64,000 nucleotides of DNA from NCBI RefSeq assembly GCF_905171765.1, contig NC_053391.1, forward strand, positions 151,734,839-151,798,838. The letters are read 5' to 3'. Made by a program: the position numbers and the translations under genes. Positions 1 to 11,799 of the stretch are shown here, piece after piece (positions within the stretch are counted from its first letter, which is position 1; each line of letters opens with the position of its first letter). The notes under the pieces are model-generated. The model made no database searches. It was not told the origin of the DNA and saw nothing but the letters and a program-made list of their open reading frames with translations. The stretch comes from Bufo bufo. Its lineage: Eukaryota; Chordata; Amphibia; Anura; Bufonidae.

Positions 1-540
1 TACTATGTCACCTTGCCACTCTGTGGCCTCCTGATGCTGCCGCCACCTGCAAACTATGTCACCTTGCCACTCTGTGGTATCCTGCTGCTGCTGCCAACTA
101 GACACTATGTCACCTTGCCACTCCGTGGCCTCCTGATGCTGCCGCCACCTCCAAACTATGTCACCTTGCCACTCTGTGGTATCCTGCTGCTGCTGCCATC
201 TCCACATTATGTCCCTTTGCCACTCTGTGGCCTCCTCATGCTGCTGCCAACTCCTCACAATGTCACCTTGCCACTCTGTGGTATCCTGCTGCTGCCATCT
301 CTACATCATGTCACCTTGCCACTCTCTGGTTTCCTCATGCTGCTGCAAACTTCAGACTATGTCATCTTGTTACTATGTGTTCTCCTGATGCTGTTGCTGG
401 TACTGGCATCTCTACACTATGTCACCTTGCCACTCTGTGGTATCCTCCTGATGCTGTTACTGTCGCCACCTCCAGACTCGGTCATTGTGCCATTCTGTGG
501 CCTCCTCATGCTGTTCCCACCCTCCCCACTTCATTACTGG
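1..540 (+). repeat. 51-bp minisatellite (family X, copy 1)
   Basis: About ten tandem units built on a phrase like ctatgtcaccttgccactc followed by ctcctgatgctgc and ccacct. Spacing between successive actatgtc words is 51 bp. Because 51 is a multiple of three, an open frame of leucine/proline-rich repeats runs through it, and I do not regard that frame as a gene. A shorter array of the same unit lies at 8940-9190 and leads into the same downstream sequence, so this is part of a dispersed element rather than a local expansion. Confidence 0.9.
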
Positions 541-1414
541 GCCACTATTTTGCCTTTCGGCCTGGCTGACATAATGATTTATTTGACCTTTCTTCTGATC
601 TGACAGAAGGAAGGAAAAATGAGACACACAATGGATCTTATCTGTGTAGTAGCTGTAAGGCCTGTGTGGTCCCATCAGAATTGGCTTATGATTTTGTAGC
701 CAAAAGCAGGAGTGGGTATAAAACACAGAAGACATGCAAATATTCCATTCACATGTCATCTCTCTTTTACATCCACTCATTTTTTTGGCATTAGCAATAC
801 TGATAGATTATTGAGCAAATGATGACCGAGTGAAGGTGTATGCTCCACAGACTGGATCCGTTTTTTGTGGGTTATTGTTCTGACGGATCAGAGGAAGGGC
901 AAATTAATCAGTGATGTCAACACAAACTTACTGCTGACACCCTCTACACTCTGTCCATGGGGTGGGGGGGAGGGGCAGGGGGGCTCTACTTGTATGAGCG
1001 TTTAATAGAACAGGTTCTGTAGACATCTATGTGGAATCAGCTGGCAAAGGTGTAAAAGGAGTGCGCTTCTACTTGACGCTACCATCGGCCTGTAAGGCTG
1101 AGTTCTTACTTGAGTTATTTGGTCAGTGTTGGCCCCGTGACTGCCCAAATAAGTGAAGTGTGCAGTGATTCTAAGAGTGACACCTGTCATTTGCTTGTCA
1201 TACTGACTCACAGTATTGTTTCACTACCACAGCAGACTCCCTATGCGTGTTACTGTAAGGCACAGTGTTCTACACCCCTATAAAGGCTCTCTGCAGCCCG
1301 GAAATTGCCGTTTTTAACTCAATTCGCCGCAAATTAATTCGGGTCAAAGCTGATTTTTCTGAAAAATTTGGCGAACCGGCCGAATCTAATATTTGAGAAA
1401 TTTGCTCCTTTCTA
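541..1414 (+). mobile_element. 3' part of a decayed hAT-like element (family X, copy 1)
   Basis: This segment is alignable by eye to 9191-10024: same order of gcctttcggcctggctgac, the block around tattgagcaaatg, and the ending ggcgaaccggccgaat followed by a run of aaatttg. The end reads gctcctttcta here and gctcatctcta in the second copy, which is the TIR style (tagagatgagcgaa in reverse complement) of the better-preserved hATs in this window. No coding sequence is recognisable in it. Assignment to hAT rests on the terminus only. Confidence 0.6.
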
Positions 1415-1653
1415 AAGGGGAAGTTCTGGGAAGGTGGGGACCCCATGCATAGCTGTGTTAGTGGTAGTATTAGTGGCAGTTTTTCTCCACACTGCCAGGA
1501 AACATGTTGTTCTGCGCAAGATCTGCAGGAATAAAATAAGCCATAGGCATTCAAACACAAACATATGAATCACAGCTCTATTGCAGCACATGAAGTACCA
1601 TCACCAGATACTGAGGGAAAATAGAAAGTGTTCTCCTTATTTCAGTCTTTTTT
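1415..1653. other. Unassigned sequence between two hAT remnants
   Basis: No repeat, terminal motif or coding signature seen. It separates the terminus at 1414 from the transposase remnant that starts near 1654. Confidence 0.4.
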
Positions 1654-2430
1654 GTGGCAGCTAGGTCGCATCCACATGCAATACAGTGTCTCTTCTCATC
1701 GTCATCAGTTACTGCTTCTCCTGCTAATACTACTCCTCTTTTTTTGACTCTGCTCAGTCATCAGCAATCGATAACGGAATGTGTGGCCAGGAAACAACTC
1801 TACACACCAGGCAATCCAATGGTGTGCAATATCACCTGGCAAGGTGCTGACGGTGCAGTCACTGCTGGATTCTGCTGCCTTTAGGGAACTGATGGCATGC
1901 CCTCTTCCTCGCTGGATGGCACCGTACCTAGATGCCATTATTTCTCCAAAAAAGCCATACCTGCCTTGTGACAGATAATGTGGGCTTTTCTTTGCAATTG
2001 TCGCTGTCCAACAAAGTGCATACTACCGTGGGCACCTGGAGCAGCTTTTACAGTCAGGATAGTACATGTCTTTCACAACCCATTGGGTAAATGTTTTTCA
2101 CAGCAATGTAACAAGGCCAAGTCCTATTGACAACTCTATGTTTGTGTCGGTCTGATTCCCACACAAGGTACTTGTCCAACTTCTCCACACCCAACTCCAT
2201 GGACATCCCCCTCTCCCCAACAGAAGGAGGGCAGAATGTTGCTTCCTCTCAATCTCCCTCCTGTCATATGTGTAAAGTGAAGCTGAAGATCCTGGATAAG
2301 AGTAGCCACTCAGTTGATCAGATGCTAAGGTGCAGCAAGCAGCAAACATCCTATTGACTGTTTCCCCACCAACTCCAACTAGAGAAGATAGTTTACTACA
2401 ATGGCTACAATGCCCCCTCATCATTGAACC
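1654..2430 (+). pseudogene. Decayed BED/hAT transposase, central part
   Basis: Heavily mutated plus-strand remnant. Around 1860-1960 one frame gives DSAAFRELMACPLPRWMAP followed by words matching the RHYFSKKAIP block, the same place where element C has LVDSEAFRKF and element A has LVDTDSFKQLM. Around 2010-2090 another frame gives a degraded copy of the TTDTWSS block (TVGTWSSF), which carries the first catalytic aspartate in hAT transposases; here that aspartate reads glycine. Many stops and frame changes, so no product is expected. The BED finger and dimerisation domain were not found. Similar by plan to element C, but too eroded to assign to a subfamily. Confidence 0.55.
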
Positions 2431-3600
2431 CCTCAGATGCTGTGTTCATAGCTGATTGCAGCATCTGATGTAAAAATGGAGGCTTTTTAGTGGTTAAAAA
2501 TTTAATAAATAATATTCACCTCATCCTTTTGAGCATGAACAGGTCATCGTGGCCATCTTAATTGAAGATCCAGAGCAAAATCTTGTGCAGTGCGTGATGA
2601 CGTCATTACACAGGCTGACATGGTGACATCATACTGTATGTTACCACGCATGAGATTTTGTGTCGGTTCTTAAATCAAGATGGCCATGGCAGCCTCTTCA
2701 CGCTCAGAGTTGAATATGTGTTTTTTTATTTGTATTTTTTTTATATCATTTCAGGGAAAATTGCTTTTTTTACCACAAAGCACAAGGAAATTCAGCTTTG
2801 CAGAGAATAAAATTTTCCCTGAAATTCAGATTGAAGTCCACTTTGGATACTTCAATTCTCTCAACCCTAAATTTCAGGAAAAAATAGATTTGCAACAAAT
2901 GCAAATTTCCTCACGCTTCGTGGAAGCGAATCACAATTTTCCTAAAATGGCCGCTACACGTGTGAGGACTGAGGACATGGGGCAAGGAACTCTGGGAAGG
3001 CGGGATCACCCAGATTGACATGCCTGCATGCAGCCAATCAGCAGCCAGCCCTGTGATGTCACAGCCCTATAAATACGACAGCCATTTTAGATTCTGCCAT
3101 TTTCCAGCATTCAGAGTACAGGGACAGACGTTTGAAGGCGCTAGGGACAGCTATTGGAAAAACCTCATTGTGGAAAGAAAAAAAAAAACTAACAGAAAAA
3201 ACTATTTATAAGTGCAGGGAAAGGATAGGGAGGAATCATTTCATAGCATCTTAGTGCAGAGAGAGACGTCAGAAGGTGCTAGGGACATAGATATGAAAGC
3301 AATTTACAAGTGCAGGGAACGATTATTTGAGGATCCAAATAGCCATTAGACAGCTCTGTCATTCCAGCTATTTGTTATTGGGCTGCAAGTGCTATGTTGA
3401 AAAGCCTTTAGTGGCTTATATCTTAGTATCTTTAGTATCTTATATCAGTACTACAATAAAAATCTATACTTATTTCACTTCTGCAGTTATTTCTGTTGAA
3501 AGCGTATAGGGGCATATTACAGTAAAAAAATAAAAATATATACGCACTGCACTGTTGCAATTTTTTCTGCTGAAAGCATTTACTGGCCTATTTCAGTACA
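2431..3600 (+). mobile_element. 5' region of a hAT-like element (F)
   Basis: AT-rich sequence with fragmentary gaattt/aaattc motifs (2740-2960), then ccaatcagcagccagcc, a TATA box and the tail cagggacagacg seen in the leaders of hATs D and E. The order (ATTGG/CCAAT, TATA, leader, tandem array) matches the other hATs here. The 5' terminus and target duplication could not be located. From 3601 it runs into a tandem array. Confidence 0.5.
3066..3075 (+). promoter_or_regulatory. TATA box of hAT element F
   Basis: cctataaata lies about 30 bp downstream of gccaatcagc (CCAAT box). The same pair occurs upstream of the leaders of hATs A, B, D and E. Position and conservation are seen; promoter activity is inferred. 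Confidence 0.5.
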
Positions 3601-4860
3601 AAAAGATAAATATATTCTCAGTTCACGTAGGCGGTTATATGTGTTGAAAGCATGGCTGGGAGTCAGCAGGGTGGCAGCAGTGGGAGGTCGGGAGCCAAAC
3701 GTGCCCGGGAAGTAGTGGTGCAGGGGTTCACAGAAGTAGCGGCAGTAGCAGTCAATCAATGCGGTGGTTATATGTGTTATTTTGTATTTCAGTACAAAAA
3801 GAAAAATACATTCTCAGTTCACGTCGGTGGCGGTTAAATGTGTTGAAAGCGTTTAGTGGCCTATTTCAGTACAAATAGAAAAATGCATTCTCAGCTCAAA
3901 TCGCTGGCAGTTATATGTGTTGAAAGCGTTTAGTGGCATATTTCAAAGTACAAACAGAAAAATGGATTCTCAGTTCACTTTCGCGGCAGTTATATGTGTT
4001 GAAAGCGTTTAGTGGCCTATTTCAGTACAAACAGAAAAATACATTCTCGGTTCACGTTGGCGGTTATATGTGTTGAAAGCATGGCTGGGAGTCAGCAGGG
4101 TGGCAGAGTGGGAGGTCAGGAGCCAAACGTGCCTGGGGTAGAGCACCTGCTTCGCAGCAGCCTACCTACCAGGGAAGTAGTGGTGCAGGGGTTTACGGAA
4201 GTAGCAGCGGTAGCAGTCATTCAGTGCAGCGATTATATGTGGTAAAATCTTTATTGAAGTATTTTGGTCGAAAAAATTTATTCAGCGGTCAATGCTGCGG
4301 TCATATGCGGTAAAATCTCCATGATGTCTCCATGATAAATGTGCAGCGTGATGGCCCCGTGTGGCTTCTACACACTTTCAAAATAATCCTCCAGCGGAGC
4401 AAATAGATGCCGGATGACCGGTATGCTCCCTGCCCTTCCCAGGAGCTGCTGTCGGGAGCAGCAGTTCATTTCTGAGATGTCTGTATAGTACGGGGGGAAT
4501 CCGAAGACCCTTTCCATCTCTGTGCTCTGTTCTATGTGGTAAAATCACAATTGAAGTATTTTGGTGGAAAAATACATTTTATTCAGCGTTCAGCGCTGCA
4601 CTTATATGCGGAAAAATCTTTTGGGACTTATCTCGGTGGAAAAAAATTGTATTCAGCGTTAAGCGCTGCACTTATATGCGGTCAAATATTTTGTGAATTA
4701 TTTCAGTGGAAAATCTAATTTCATTAAGCGTTCAGCACTGCAGTTATATGTGGTAAAATGTTTTGTGACTTATTTCGGTGGAAAAAAAAAATTGTATTCA
4801 GCGTTAAGCCCTGCAGTTATATGCTGTAAAATCTTTTGTGAATTATTTTGGTGGGAAAAC
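3601..4860 (+). repeat. Leader tandem arrays of hAT F with two transposase N-terminal stubs
   Basis: Two related arrays. At 3601-4080 the unit is about 77 bp around gttatatgtgttgaaagcg and cctatttcagtac. At 4230-4310 and 4536-4860 the unit is about 72 bp around ttatatgcggtaaaatc. Two copies of a short coding start occur in the first array, at 3652 and 4082: MAGSQQGG, a basic stretch, then EVVVQGFTEVAAVAV. Both soon stop. They look like the duplicated start of a hAT transposase whose remainder is absent. The stretch 4311-4535 is not repetitive. Confidence 0.6.
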
Positions 4861-4930
4861 AAATTTCCACCTCCTCTATTAACTTCCTCCTTTCTTCATT
4901 CTCATCCTCAACACACACTTGACTCCCCTC

Positions 4931-4934
<4 letters not shown>

Positions 4935-4977
<43 letters not shown>
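4935..4977. repeat. (TA)n microsatellite
   Basis: About 21 uninterrupted TA dinucleotides. Confidence 0.98.
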
Positions 4978-4980
<3 letters not shown>

Positions 4981-5051
4981 AAATGTGAACAGCACAGCAG
5001 TGATCTGCAATGACGGGTGCCAGCGGCTGATGAAGCGATCCAGGCTTCCAA

Positions 5052-6562
5052 AAATAATAATCCCAGGAAATCCACGGCACTTCCTTCAGTAAAAGTGTAT
5101 ATTTTTATTCACCAGACATACAACGTTTCGATTCGCACACTGGAACCTTTTTCAAGCAGTGATGTGAAAAGGGAGTGCACATAGCATATATATCGCATGT
5201 TTCATATCAATCAATCAATAGCATAATTAAGTACAAAAAATAATACAATTCATAAAAATACGTATCAAAATCCAAGTATACATAAATAAAAAACAAGTGA
5301 AATCCATGATAGACATATAAGTGACTTGGATATGTATATCCAAAAACATGTGTTTATCTAAATGACTATAAGTCATATTTCATATAATTAAAGCAATCAT
5401 CAACACCCAGGTGATCTTCATAACTAACATAATTAAAAACAATAGCTGAACGTTCATGACCTGAACAGGATCCAAGCGACGCACGAGGGTCTGGCGTGGT
5501 TCAGGAACAACTGCGCCTGCACGGCTTCTATTTCCGCACTTCTCCTAGTAACGGCAGTCTTCTATAACCAGTGGGTCAGCTGATCGGAGAATCAGAGGTC
5601 AGGTGATCGGAGTCTTGAAGTCACATGCGACCTGTTAGTACACGTTGCTACCGCAACATCACGTGACTAAGGTCCTGCATTCTATAGACCGAACTTTTGT
5701 TTCTGTATCTCTCTATTTTCTCTGTGATGGCTTCAATCTTCCCAAAATAAATATCACATCTGCAGTTCCAGTAGTGGAGAACACAAGGTTTGTCCCACTT
5801 TAATTAACCCACGGACACAACTGATGGCATTTAGCGATCTCAGCAGTTGTTGATGACCCCATAGGTATATCAATTAAGTCTGCACCTTACGTTTGTCAAT
5901 TAATAAATCGAATTGAAATTTTTTCTCCACTATCCGGAACAGCAGATGTGATATTTATTTTGGGAACATTGAAGCCATCACAGAGAAACAGGTTGCATGT
6001 CACTTCAAGACTCTGATCACCTGACCACTGATTCTCCGATCAGCTGACCCGCTGGTTATAGAAGACTGCCGTTACTAGAAGAAGTGCGGAAATAGAAGCC
6101 GCGCAGGCGCAGTTGTTCCTGCACCACGCCAGACCCTCGTGTGTCGCTTGGATCCTGTTCAGGTCACGAACGTTCAGCTATTACTTTTAATTATGTTAGT
6201 TATGAAGATCACCTGGGTGTTGATGATTGCTTTAATTATATGAAATATGACTTATAGTCAGTTAGATAAACACATGTTTTTGGATATACATATCCAAGTC
6301 ACTTATATGTCTATCATGGATTTCACTTGTTTTTTATTTATGTATACTTGGATTTTGATACGTATTTTTATGAATTGTATTACTTTTTGTACTTAATTAT
6401 GTGATTGATTGATATGAAACATGCTATATATATGCTATGTGCACTCCCTTTTCACATCACTGCTTGAAAAAGGTTCCAGTGCACGAACCGAAACGTTGTA
6501 GGTCTGGTGAATAAAAATATACGCTTTTACTGAAGGAAGTGCCGTGGATTTCCTGGGATTTT
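5052..6562 (+). mobile_element. Penelope-like element remnant with inverted terminal repeats
   Basis: Positions 5052-5750 and 5945-6562 are reverse complements of each other over about 600-700 bp, with a spacer near 190 bp. The outer ends read cccaggaaatccacggcac and its complement. The right arm contains gaaccgaaacgttg followed by tggtgaataaaa, a phrase characteristic of PLE terminal repeats, whose 5' copy is often inverted. No RT or GIY-YIG coding sequence remains, apart from a possible scrap near 5720-5780. The right end runs into the TA run that hosts the next Tc1 copy. Confidence 0.65.
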
Positions 6563-6571
6563 ATATATATA

Positions 6572-7490
6572 CAGTACAGACCAAAAGTTTGGACACACCT
6601 TCTCATTCAAAGAGTTTTCTTTATTTTCATGACTATGAAGGCATCAAAACTATGAATTAACACATGTGGAATTATATACATAACAAACTAGTGTGAAACA
6701 ACTGAAAATATGTAATATTCTAGGTTCTTCAAAGTAGTCACCTTTTGCTTTGATTACTGCTTTGCACACTCTTGGCATTCTCTTGATGAGCTTCAAGAGG
6801 TAGTCCCCTGAAATGGTCTTCCAACAGTCTTGAAGGAGTTCCCAGAGATGCTTAGCACTTGTTAGCCCTTTTGCCTTCACTCTGCGGTCCAGCTCACCCC
6901 AAACCATCTTGATTGGGTTCAGGTCCGGTGACTGTGGAGGCCAGGTCATCTGGCGCAGCACCCCATCACTCTCCTTCATGGTTAAATAGCCCTTACTTTC
7001 AAAGTTTTCCCAATTTTTCGGCTGACTGACTGACCTTCATTTCTTAAAGTAATGATGGCCACTCGTTTTTCTTTACTTAGCTGCTTTTTTCTTGCCATAA
7101 TACAAATTCTAACAGTCTATTCAGTAGGACTATCAGCTGTGTATCCACCTGACTTCTCCTCAACGCAACTGATGGTCCCAACCCCATTTATAAGGCAAGA
7201 AATTCCACTTATTAAACCTGACAGGGCACACCTGTGAAGTGAAAAACATTTCAGGGGACTACCTCTTGAAGCTCATCAAGAGAATGCCAAGAGTGTGCAA
7301 AGCAGTAATCAAAGCAAAAGGTGGCTATTTTGAAGAACCTAGAATATGACATATTTTCAGTTGTTTCACACTTGTTCGTTATGTATATAATTCCACATGT
7401 GTTAATTCATAGTTTTGATGCCTTCATAGTCATGAAAATAAAGAAAACTCTTTGAATGAGAAGGTGTGTCCAAACGTTTGGTCTGTACTG
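6572..7490 (-). mobile_element. Tc1-family transposon, internally deleted
   Basis: Long terminal inverted repeats start cagtacagacc and end ggtctgtactg, flanked by TA on both sides (6570-6571 and 7491-7492), as expected for Tc1/mariner insertion. The inner blocks ttctcattcaaagag and aattccacatgtg are repeated in inverted orientation at both ends, giving TIRs near 190 bp. At 919 bp it is shorter than a full element because most of the transposase gene is gone. It sits inside a TA-rich run. Confidence 0.92.
6650..6979 (-). pseudogene. Tc1 transposase, C-terminal remnant
   Basis: The frame encodes about 109 residues with WPPQSPDLNPIKMVW, the motif around the third acidic residue of the Tc1 DDE triad. 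The usual NPIE is changed to NPIK here, so the catalytic glutamate is lost. It is followed by the conserved LIKRMPRVCKAVIKAKG tail. The N-terminal paired-type DNA-binding domain and the first two aspartates are absent, removed by internal deletion. It cannot make a working transposase, but its TIRs could in principle be used by a related enzyme. Confidence 0.85.
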
Positions 7491-7498
7491 TATATATA

Positions 7499-8511
7499 CA
7501 CACTCACCTAAAGAATTATTAGGAACACCATACTAATACGGTGTTGGACCCCCTTTTGCCTTCAGAACTGCCTTAATTCTACGTGGCATTGATTCAACAA
7601 GGTGCTGATAGCATTCTTTAGAAATGTTGGCCCATATTGATAGGATAGCATCTTGCAGTTGATGGAGATTTGAGGGATGCACATCCAGGGCACGAAGCTC
7701 CTGTTCCACCACATCCCAAAGATGCTCTATTGGGTTGAGATCTGGTGACTGTGGGGGCCATTTTAGTACAGTGAACGAGCTTTGTGACATGGTGCATTAT
7801 CCTGCAGGAAGTAGCCATCAGAGGATGGATACATGTTCTCATTCTGTTTACGCCAAATTCGGACTCTACCATTTGAATGTCTCAACAGAAATCGAGACTC
7901 TTCAGACCAGGCAACATTTTTAGAGTCTTCAACAGTCCAATTTTGGTGAGCTTGTGCAAATTGTAGCCTCTTTTTCCTATTTGTAGTGGAGATGAGTGGT
8001 ACCCGGTGGGGTCTTCTGCTGTTGTAGCCCATCCGCCTCAATTTTGTGCGTGTTGTGGCTTCACAAATGCTTTGCTGCATACCTCGGTTGTAACGAGTGG
8101 TTATTTCAGTCAATGTTGCTCTTCTATCAGCTTGAATCAGTCGGCCCATTCTCCTTTGACCTCTAGCATCCACAAGGCATTTTTGCACACAGGACTGCCG
8201 CATACTGGATGTTTTTCCCTTTCCACACCATTCTTTGTAAACCCTAGAAATGGTTGTGCGCGAAAATCCCAGTAACTGAGCAGATTGTGAAATACTCAGA
8301 CTGGCCCGTCTGGCACCAACAACCATGCCACGCTCAAAATTACTTAAATCACCTTTCTTTCCCATTCTGACATTCAGTTTGGAGTTCAGGAGATTGTCTT
8401 GACCAGGACCACATCCCTAAATGCATTGAAGCAACTGCCATGTGATTGGTTGACTAGATAATTGCATTAATGAGAAATAGAACAGGTGTTCCTAATAATT
8501 CTTTAGGTGAG

Positions 8512-8515
<4 letters not shown>
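7499..8515 (-). mobile_element. Second Tc1-family transposon (different subfamily)
   Basis: TIRs cacactcacctaaag and ctttaggtgagtatg enclose ttattaggaacacc and its complement, flanked by TA (7497-7498 and 8516-8517). It begins only 8 bp after the previous Tc1 copy, in the same TA run. Length 1017 bp. It encodes a deleted transposase on the minus strand. Confidence 0.9.
7533..8365 (-). pseudogene. Tc1-like transposase, deleted in the middle
   Basis: N-terminal frame (8365 down to 7763) starts MGKKGDLSNFERG and contains two helix-turn-helix regions (LLGFSRTTISRVY; LTEITTRYN), then VAWSEESRF, where the first catalytic aspartate (usually SDES) reads glutamate. Translation then jumps from NENMYPSS straight to the second motif, FLQDNAPCH. 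The stretch normally between them is missing, consistent with recombination at a short repeat. A frame change near 7770-7790 separates this from WPPQSPDLNPIEHLW (third acidic residue intact) and the C-terminus ending GGPTPY. Inactive by deletion, frameshift and the changed first residue. Confidence 0.9.

Positions 8516-8548
<33 letters not shown>
8513..8548. repeat. (TA)n microsatellite
   Basis: TA run following the second Tc1 copy. Probably the remainder of the TA tract that received the insertions. Confidence 0.95.
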
Positions 8549-8555
<7 letters not shown>

Positions 8556-8939
8556 GTGTCAGCACCATCTAGAGACGAATAAAGGTAAATGACACTGCCA
8601 GCCTGTTAAAGGGAATTACAGCATGATACCACAATACATTTGATATGACATTTAGCAAGAGTTTAAAGTGCCCACATATAGCACATAGTGGGACACTGCA
8701 TGAAAATGAATCGGGCGTGGAGCAGCCAGGATTTCCACACACCAATGCCTGATGCATCAGACCAGATCATCCATGGTGCCACACCAACAATTTGACAAAA
8801 GAGACCGGTTTCTTCTGGCTACCTGCCTCAGCTACTATTGTGATGCTGTTACCCGCCTGATGCCACACATCTGATGCCAAGTGCTTCTTCTTTCACCCAC
8901 CATCTTTAGCGGGTACTAGTATTGCCACCCACCTCTACA
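8549..8939. other. Unassigned sequence upstream of the family X array
   Basis: No open frame of note and no repeat seen within the window. The last part (gatgctgttacccgcctgatgccacac and similar) resembles degenerate units of the array that follows, so it probably belongs to the same dispersed element. Confidence 0.4.
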
Positions 8940-9190
8940 GTATGTCACCTTGCGACTCTGTGGCCTCCTGATGCTGCCGCCACCTCCAGGCTCTGTCATT
9001 GTGCTGGACTGTGGTCTCCTCATGCTGCCGCCACCTGCAGACTCGGTCATTGTGCCACTCGGTGGCCTCCTCATACTGCTGCCACCTCCAGACCCTGTCA
9101 TTGGGCCACTCTGTGGTCTCCTCATACTGCTTTCGCCTCACCACTATATCATAGATCCACTCTGTAGACTTCTCATGCTGTTCCCACCCT
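8940..9190 (+). repeat. 51-bp minisatellite (family X, copy 2)
   Basis: About five units of the array at 1-540, for example ctctgtggcctcctgatgct then gccacctccag and tctgtcattgtg, spaced about 49-53 bp. Confidence 0.88.
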
Positions 9191-10024
9191 CCCCACTTTA
9201 TGACTCGTCCACTATTTTGGCTTTCGGCCTGGCTGACATCATCATTTATTTGACACTTCTTCTGATCTGTCAGAAGGAAGGAAAAATGAGGCGCACAACG
9301 GATCCTGTCTATATAGTAGCTTTAAGGCCTGTATGGTCCCATCAGAATTGGCTTATGATTTGGTAGCCAAAAGCAGGAGTGCATAGAAACACAGAAGACA
9401 TGCAAATACTCCATTCACAGGTCATCTCTGTTTTAGATCCACTCAGTTTTTTTTTGCCTTTAGCAATACTGATGGATTATTGAGCAAATGCTGACCGAGT
9501 GAAGGCATATGCTCCACAGACAGGATCAGTTTTTTCTGGGTAATTGTTTTGACGGATCAGAGAATGGGGAAAATTTATCAGTGACGTCAACACAAACTGC
9601 TGAAACCCTCTCCACTCTGTCGGGGAGCTCTACTTGTATGAGCGGTGGAATCAGCTGACAACGGTATAAAAGGAGTGCCCTTCTTGACGCTAGCATCTAC
9701 CTGTAAGGCTGAATTGATATTTGGATTATTTGGTCAGTTTTGGCCCCGTGACCGCCCCAAATCAGTGAAGTATGAAGTGATTCTAAGAGAGACGCCTGTC
9801 ATCTTCATGTCATACGGACTCACAGTATTATTTCACTACCAAAGCAGACTCCCTATGCATGTTACTGCAAGGCACAGTGTTTTAAACTATAAAGGTTCTC
9901 AGCAGCCAGGAAATAGCAGTTTTTTTTAACATGATTCACAGTGAATAATTTTGCATCAAAGCAAATTTTTCCCAAAAATTCGGCGAACCGGCCGAATCAA
10001 ATTTTTGAAAAATTCGCTCATCTC
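9191..10024 (+). mobile_element. 3' part of a hAT-like element (family X, copy 2)
   Basis: Second copy of 541-1414 with the same block order and a better-kept terminus, aaaaattcgctcatctcta. Its reverse complement starts tagagatgagcg, the same as the ends of hAT A (tagagttgagcg and tagggatgagcg). The next 8 bp are atgatcac; the matching 5' duplication was not found, so the 5' half is missing or lies outside the window. Confidence 0.6.
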
Positions 10025-10126
10025 TAATGATCACCACAACACTGGGCATGATGACAATTCATTGCAGTGGGCAATGAACCCAGAAAGAACTAGGTCCTTC
10101 TTCACAAAAGTTTGTTCATATATATA

Positions 10127-11706
10127 CACACACTGCTCAAAAAAATAAAGGGAACACAAAAATAACACATCCTAGATCTGAATTAATTAAATATTCTTCT
10201 GAAATACTTTGTTCTTTACATAGTTGAATGTGCTGACAACAAAATCACACAAAAATAAAAAAATGGAAATCAAATTTTTCAATCCTTGGAGGTCTGGATT
10301 TGGAGTCACACTCAAAATTAAAGTGGAAAAACACACTACAGCCTGATCCAACTTTGATGTAATGTCCCTAAAACAAGTCAAAATGAGGCTCAGTAGTGTG
10401 TGTGGCCTCCACGTGCCTGTATGACCTCCCTACAATGCCTGTGCATGCTCCTGATAAGGTGGCGGACAGTCTCCTGAGGGATCTCCTCCCAGACCTGGAC
10501 TAAAGCATCTGCCAACTCCTGGACAGTCTGTGGTGCAACGTGATGTTGGTGGATAGAGCGAGACATGATGTCCCAGATGTGCTCAATTGGATTCAGGTCT
10601 GGGGAACGGGTGGGCCAGTCCATAGCATCAATGCCTTCATCTTGCAGGAACTGCTGACACACTCCAGCCACGTGAGGTCTAGCATTGTCTTGCATTAGGA
10701 GGAACCCAGGGCCAACCGCACCAGCATATGGTCTCACAAGGGGTCTGAGGATCTCATCTCGGTACCTAATGGCAGTCAGGCTACCTCTGGCGAGCACATG
10801 GAGGGCTGTGCGGCCCTCCAAAGAAATGCCATCCCACACCATTACTGACCCAATGCCAAACCGGTCATGCTGGAGGATGTTGCAGGCAGCAGAACGTTCT
10901 CCACGGCGTCTCAAGACTCTGTCACGTCTGTCACATGTGCTCAGTGTGAACCTGCTTTCATCTGTGAAGAGCAGAGGGCGCCAGTGGCGAATTTGCCAAT
11001 CTTTGTGTTCTCTGGCAAATGCCAAATGTCCTGCATGGTGTTGGGCTGTAAGCACAACCCCCACCTGTGGACGTCGGGCCCTCATATCACCCTAATGGAG
11101 TCTGTTTCTGACCGTTTGAGCAGACACATGCACATTTGTGGCCTGCTGGAGGTCATTTTGCAGGGCTCTGGCAGTGCTTCTCCTGTTCCTCCTTGCACAA
11201 AGGCGGAGGTAGTGGTCCTGCTGCTGGGTTGTTGCCCTCCTACGGCCTCCTCCACGTCTCCTGATGTACTGGACTGTCTCCTGGTAGCGCCTCCATGCTC
11301 TGGACACTACGCTGACAGACACAGCAAACCTTCATGCCACAGCTCGCATTGATGTGCCATCCTGGATAAGCTGCACTACCTGAGCCACTTGTGTGGGTTG
11401 TAGACTCCGTCTCATGCTACCACTAGACTGAAAGCACCGCCAGCATTCCAAAGTGACCAAAACATCAGCCAGGAAGCATAGGAACTGAGAAGTGTTCTGT
11501 GGTCACCACCTGCAGAACCACTTCTTTATTGGGGGGGTCTTGCTAATTGCCTATAATTTCCACCTGTTGTCTATCCCATTTGCACAACAGCATGTGAAAT
11601 TGAATGTCACTCAGTGTTGCTTCCTAAGTGAACAGTTTGATTTCACAGAAGTGTGATTGACTTGGAGTTACATTGTGTTGTTTAAGTGTTCCCTTTTTTT
11701 GAGCAA
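10127..11706 (-). mobile_element. Third Tc1-family transposon, nearly full length
   Basis: Ends carry ctgctcaaaaaaataaaggg and the complement ccctttttttgagca, next to TA-rich flanks; the exact TA boundaries are ambiguous within the TA runs. At about 1.58 kb it retains a complete-length transposase gene with two stops. It belongs to a third Tc1 subfamily, unlike the two copies at 6572-8515. Confidence 0.88.
10390..11415 (-). pseudogene. Tc1-like transposase with two in-frame stops
   Basis: One reading frame runs about 341 codons from [20 protein letters not shown] (ATG at 11415) to GGHTHY (10390). The N-terminus has a helix-turn-helix (SMRAVA, stop, [13 protein letters not shown]) and a basic GRPR-like linker ([10 protein letters not shown]). 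The catalytic motifs follow in order: FTDESRF, LMQDNARPHVA and SPDLNPIEHIW, so the DDE triad is intact. Two stops interrupt it, TGA at 11332-11334 (probably from an arginine codon) and TAG at 11092-11094. There is no frameshift, so it died recently or slowly. It would cut and paste its own element at TA sites if intact. Confidence 0.93.
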
Positions 11707-11799
11707 TATATATATATATATTATATAGTAGCAGAAGGACCCAGCTTTGCACAGGTATATTTCATGTAATGTTTGTGTGCATCGTTAAAAGATATCGAC

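Noticed and set aside
13..603. 196-codon open frame rich in L, P and C
   Set aside because: Produced by the 51-bp minisatellite, whose unit is 17 codons; no domain or start context.
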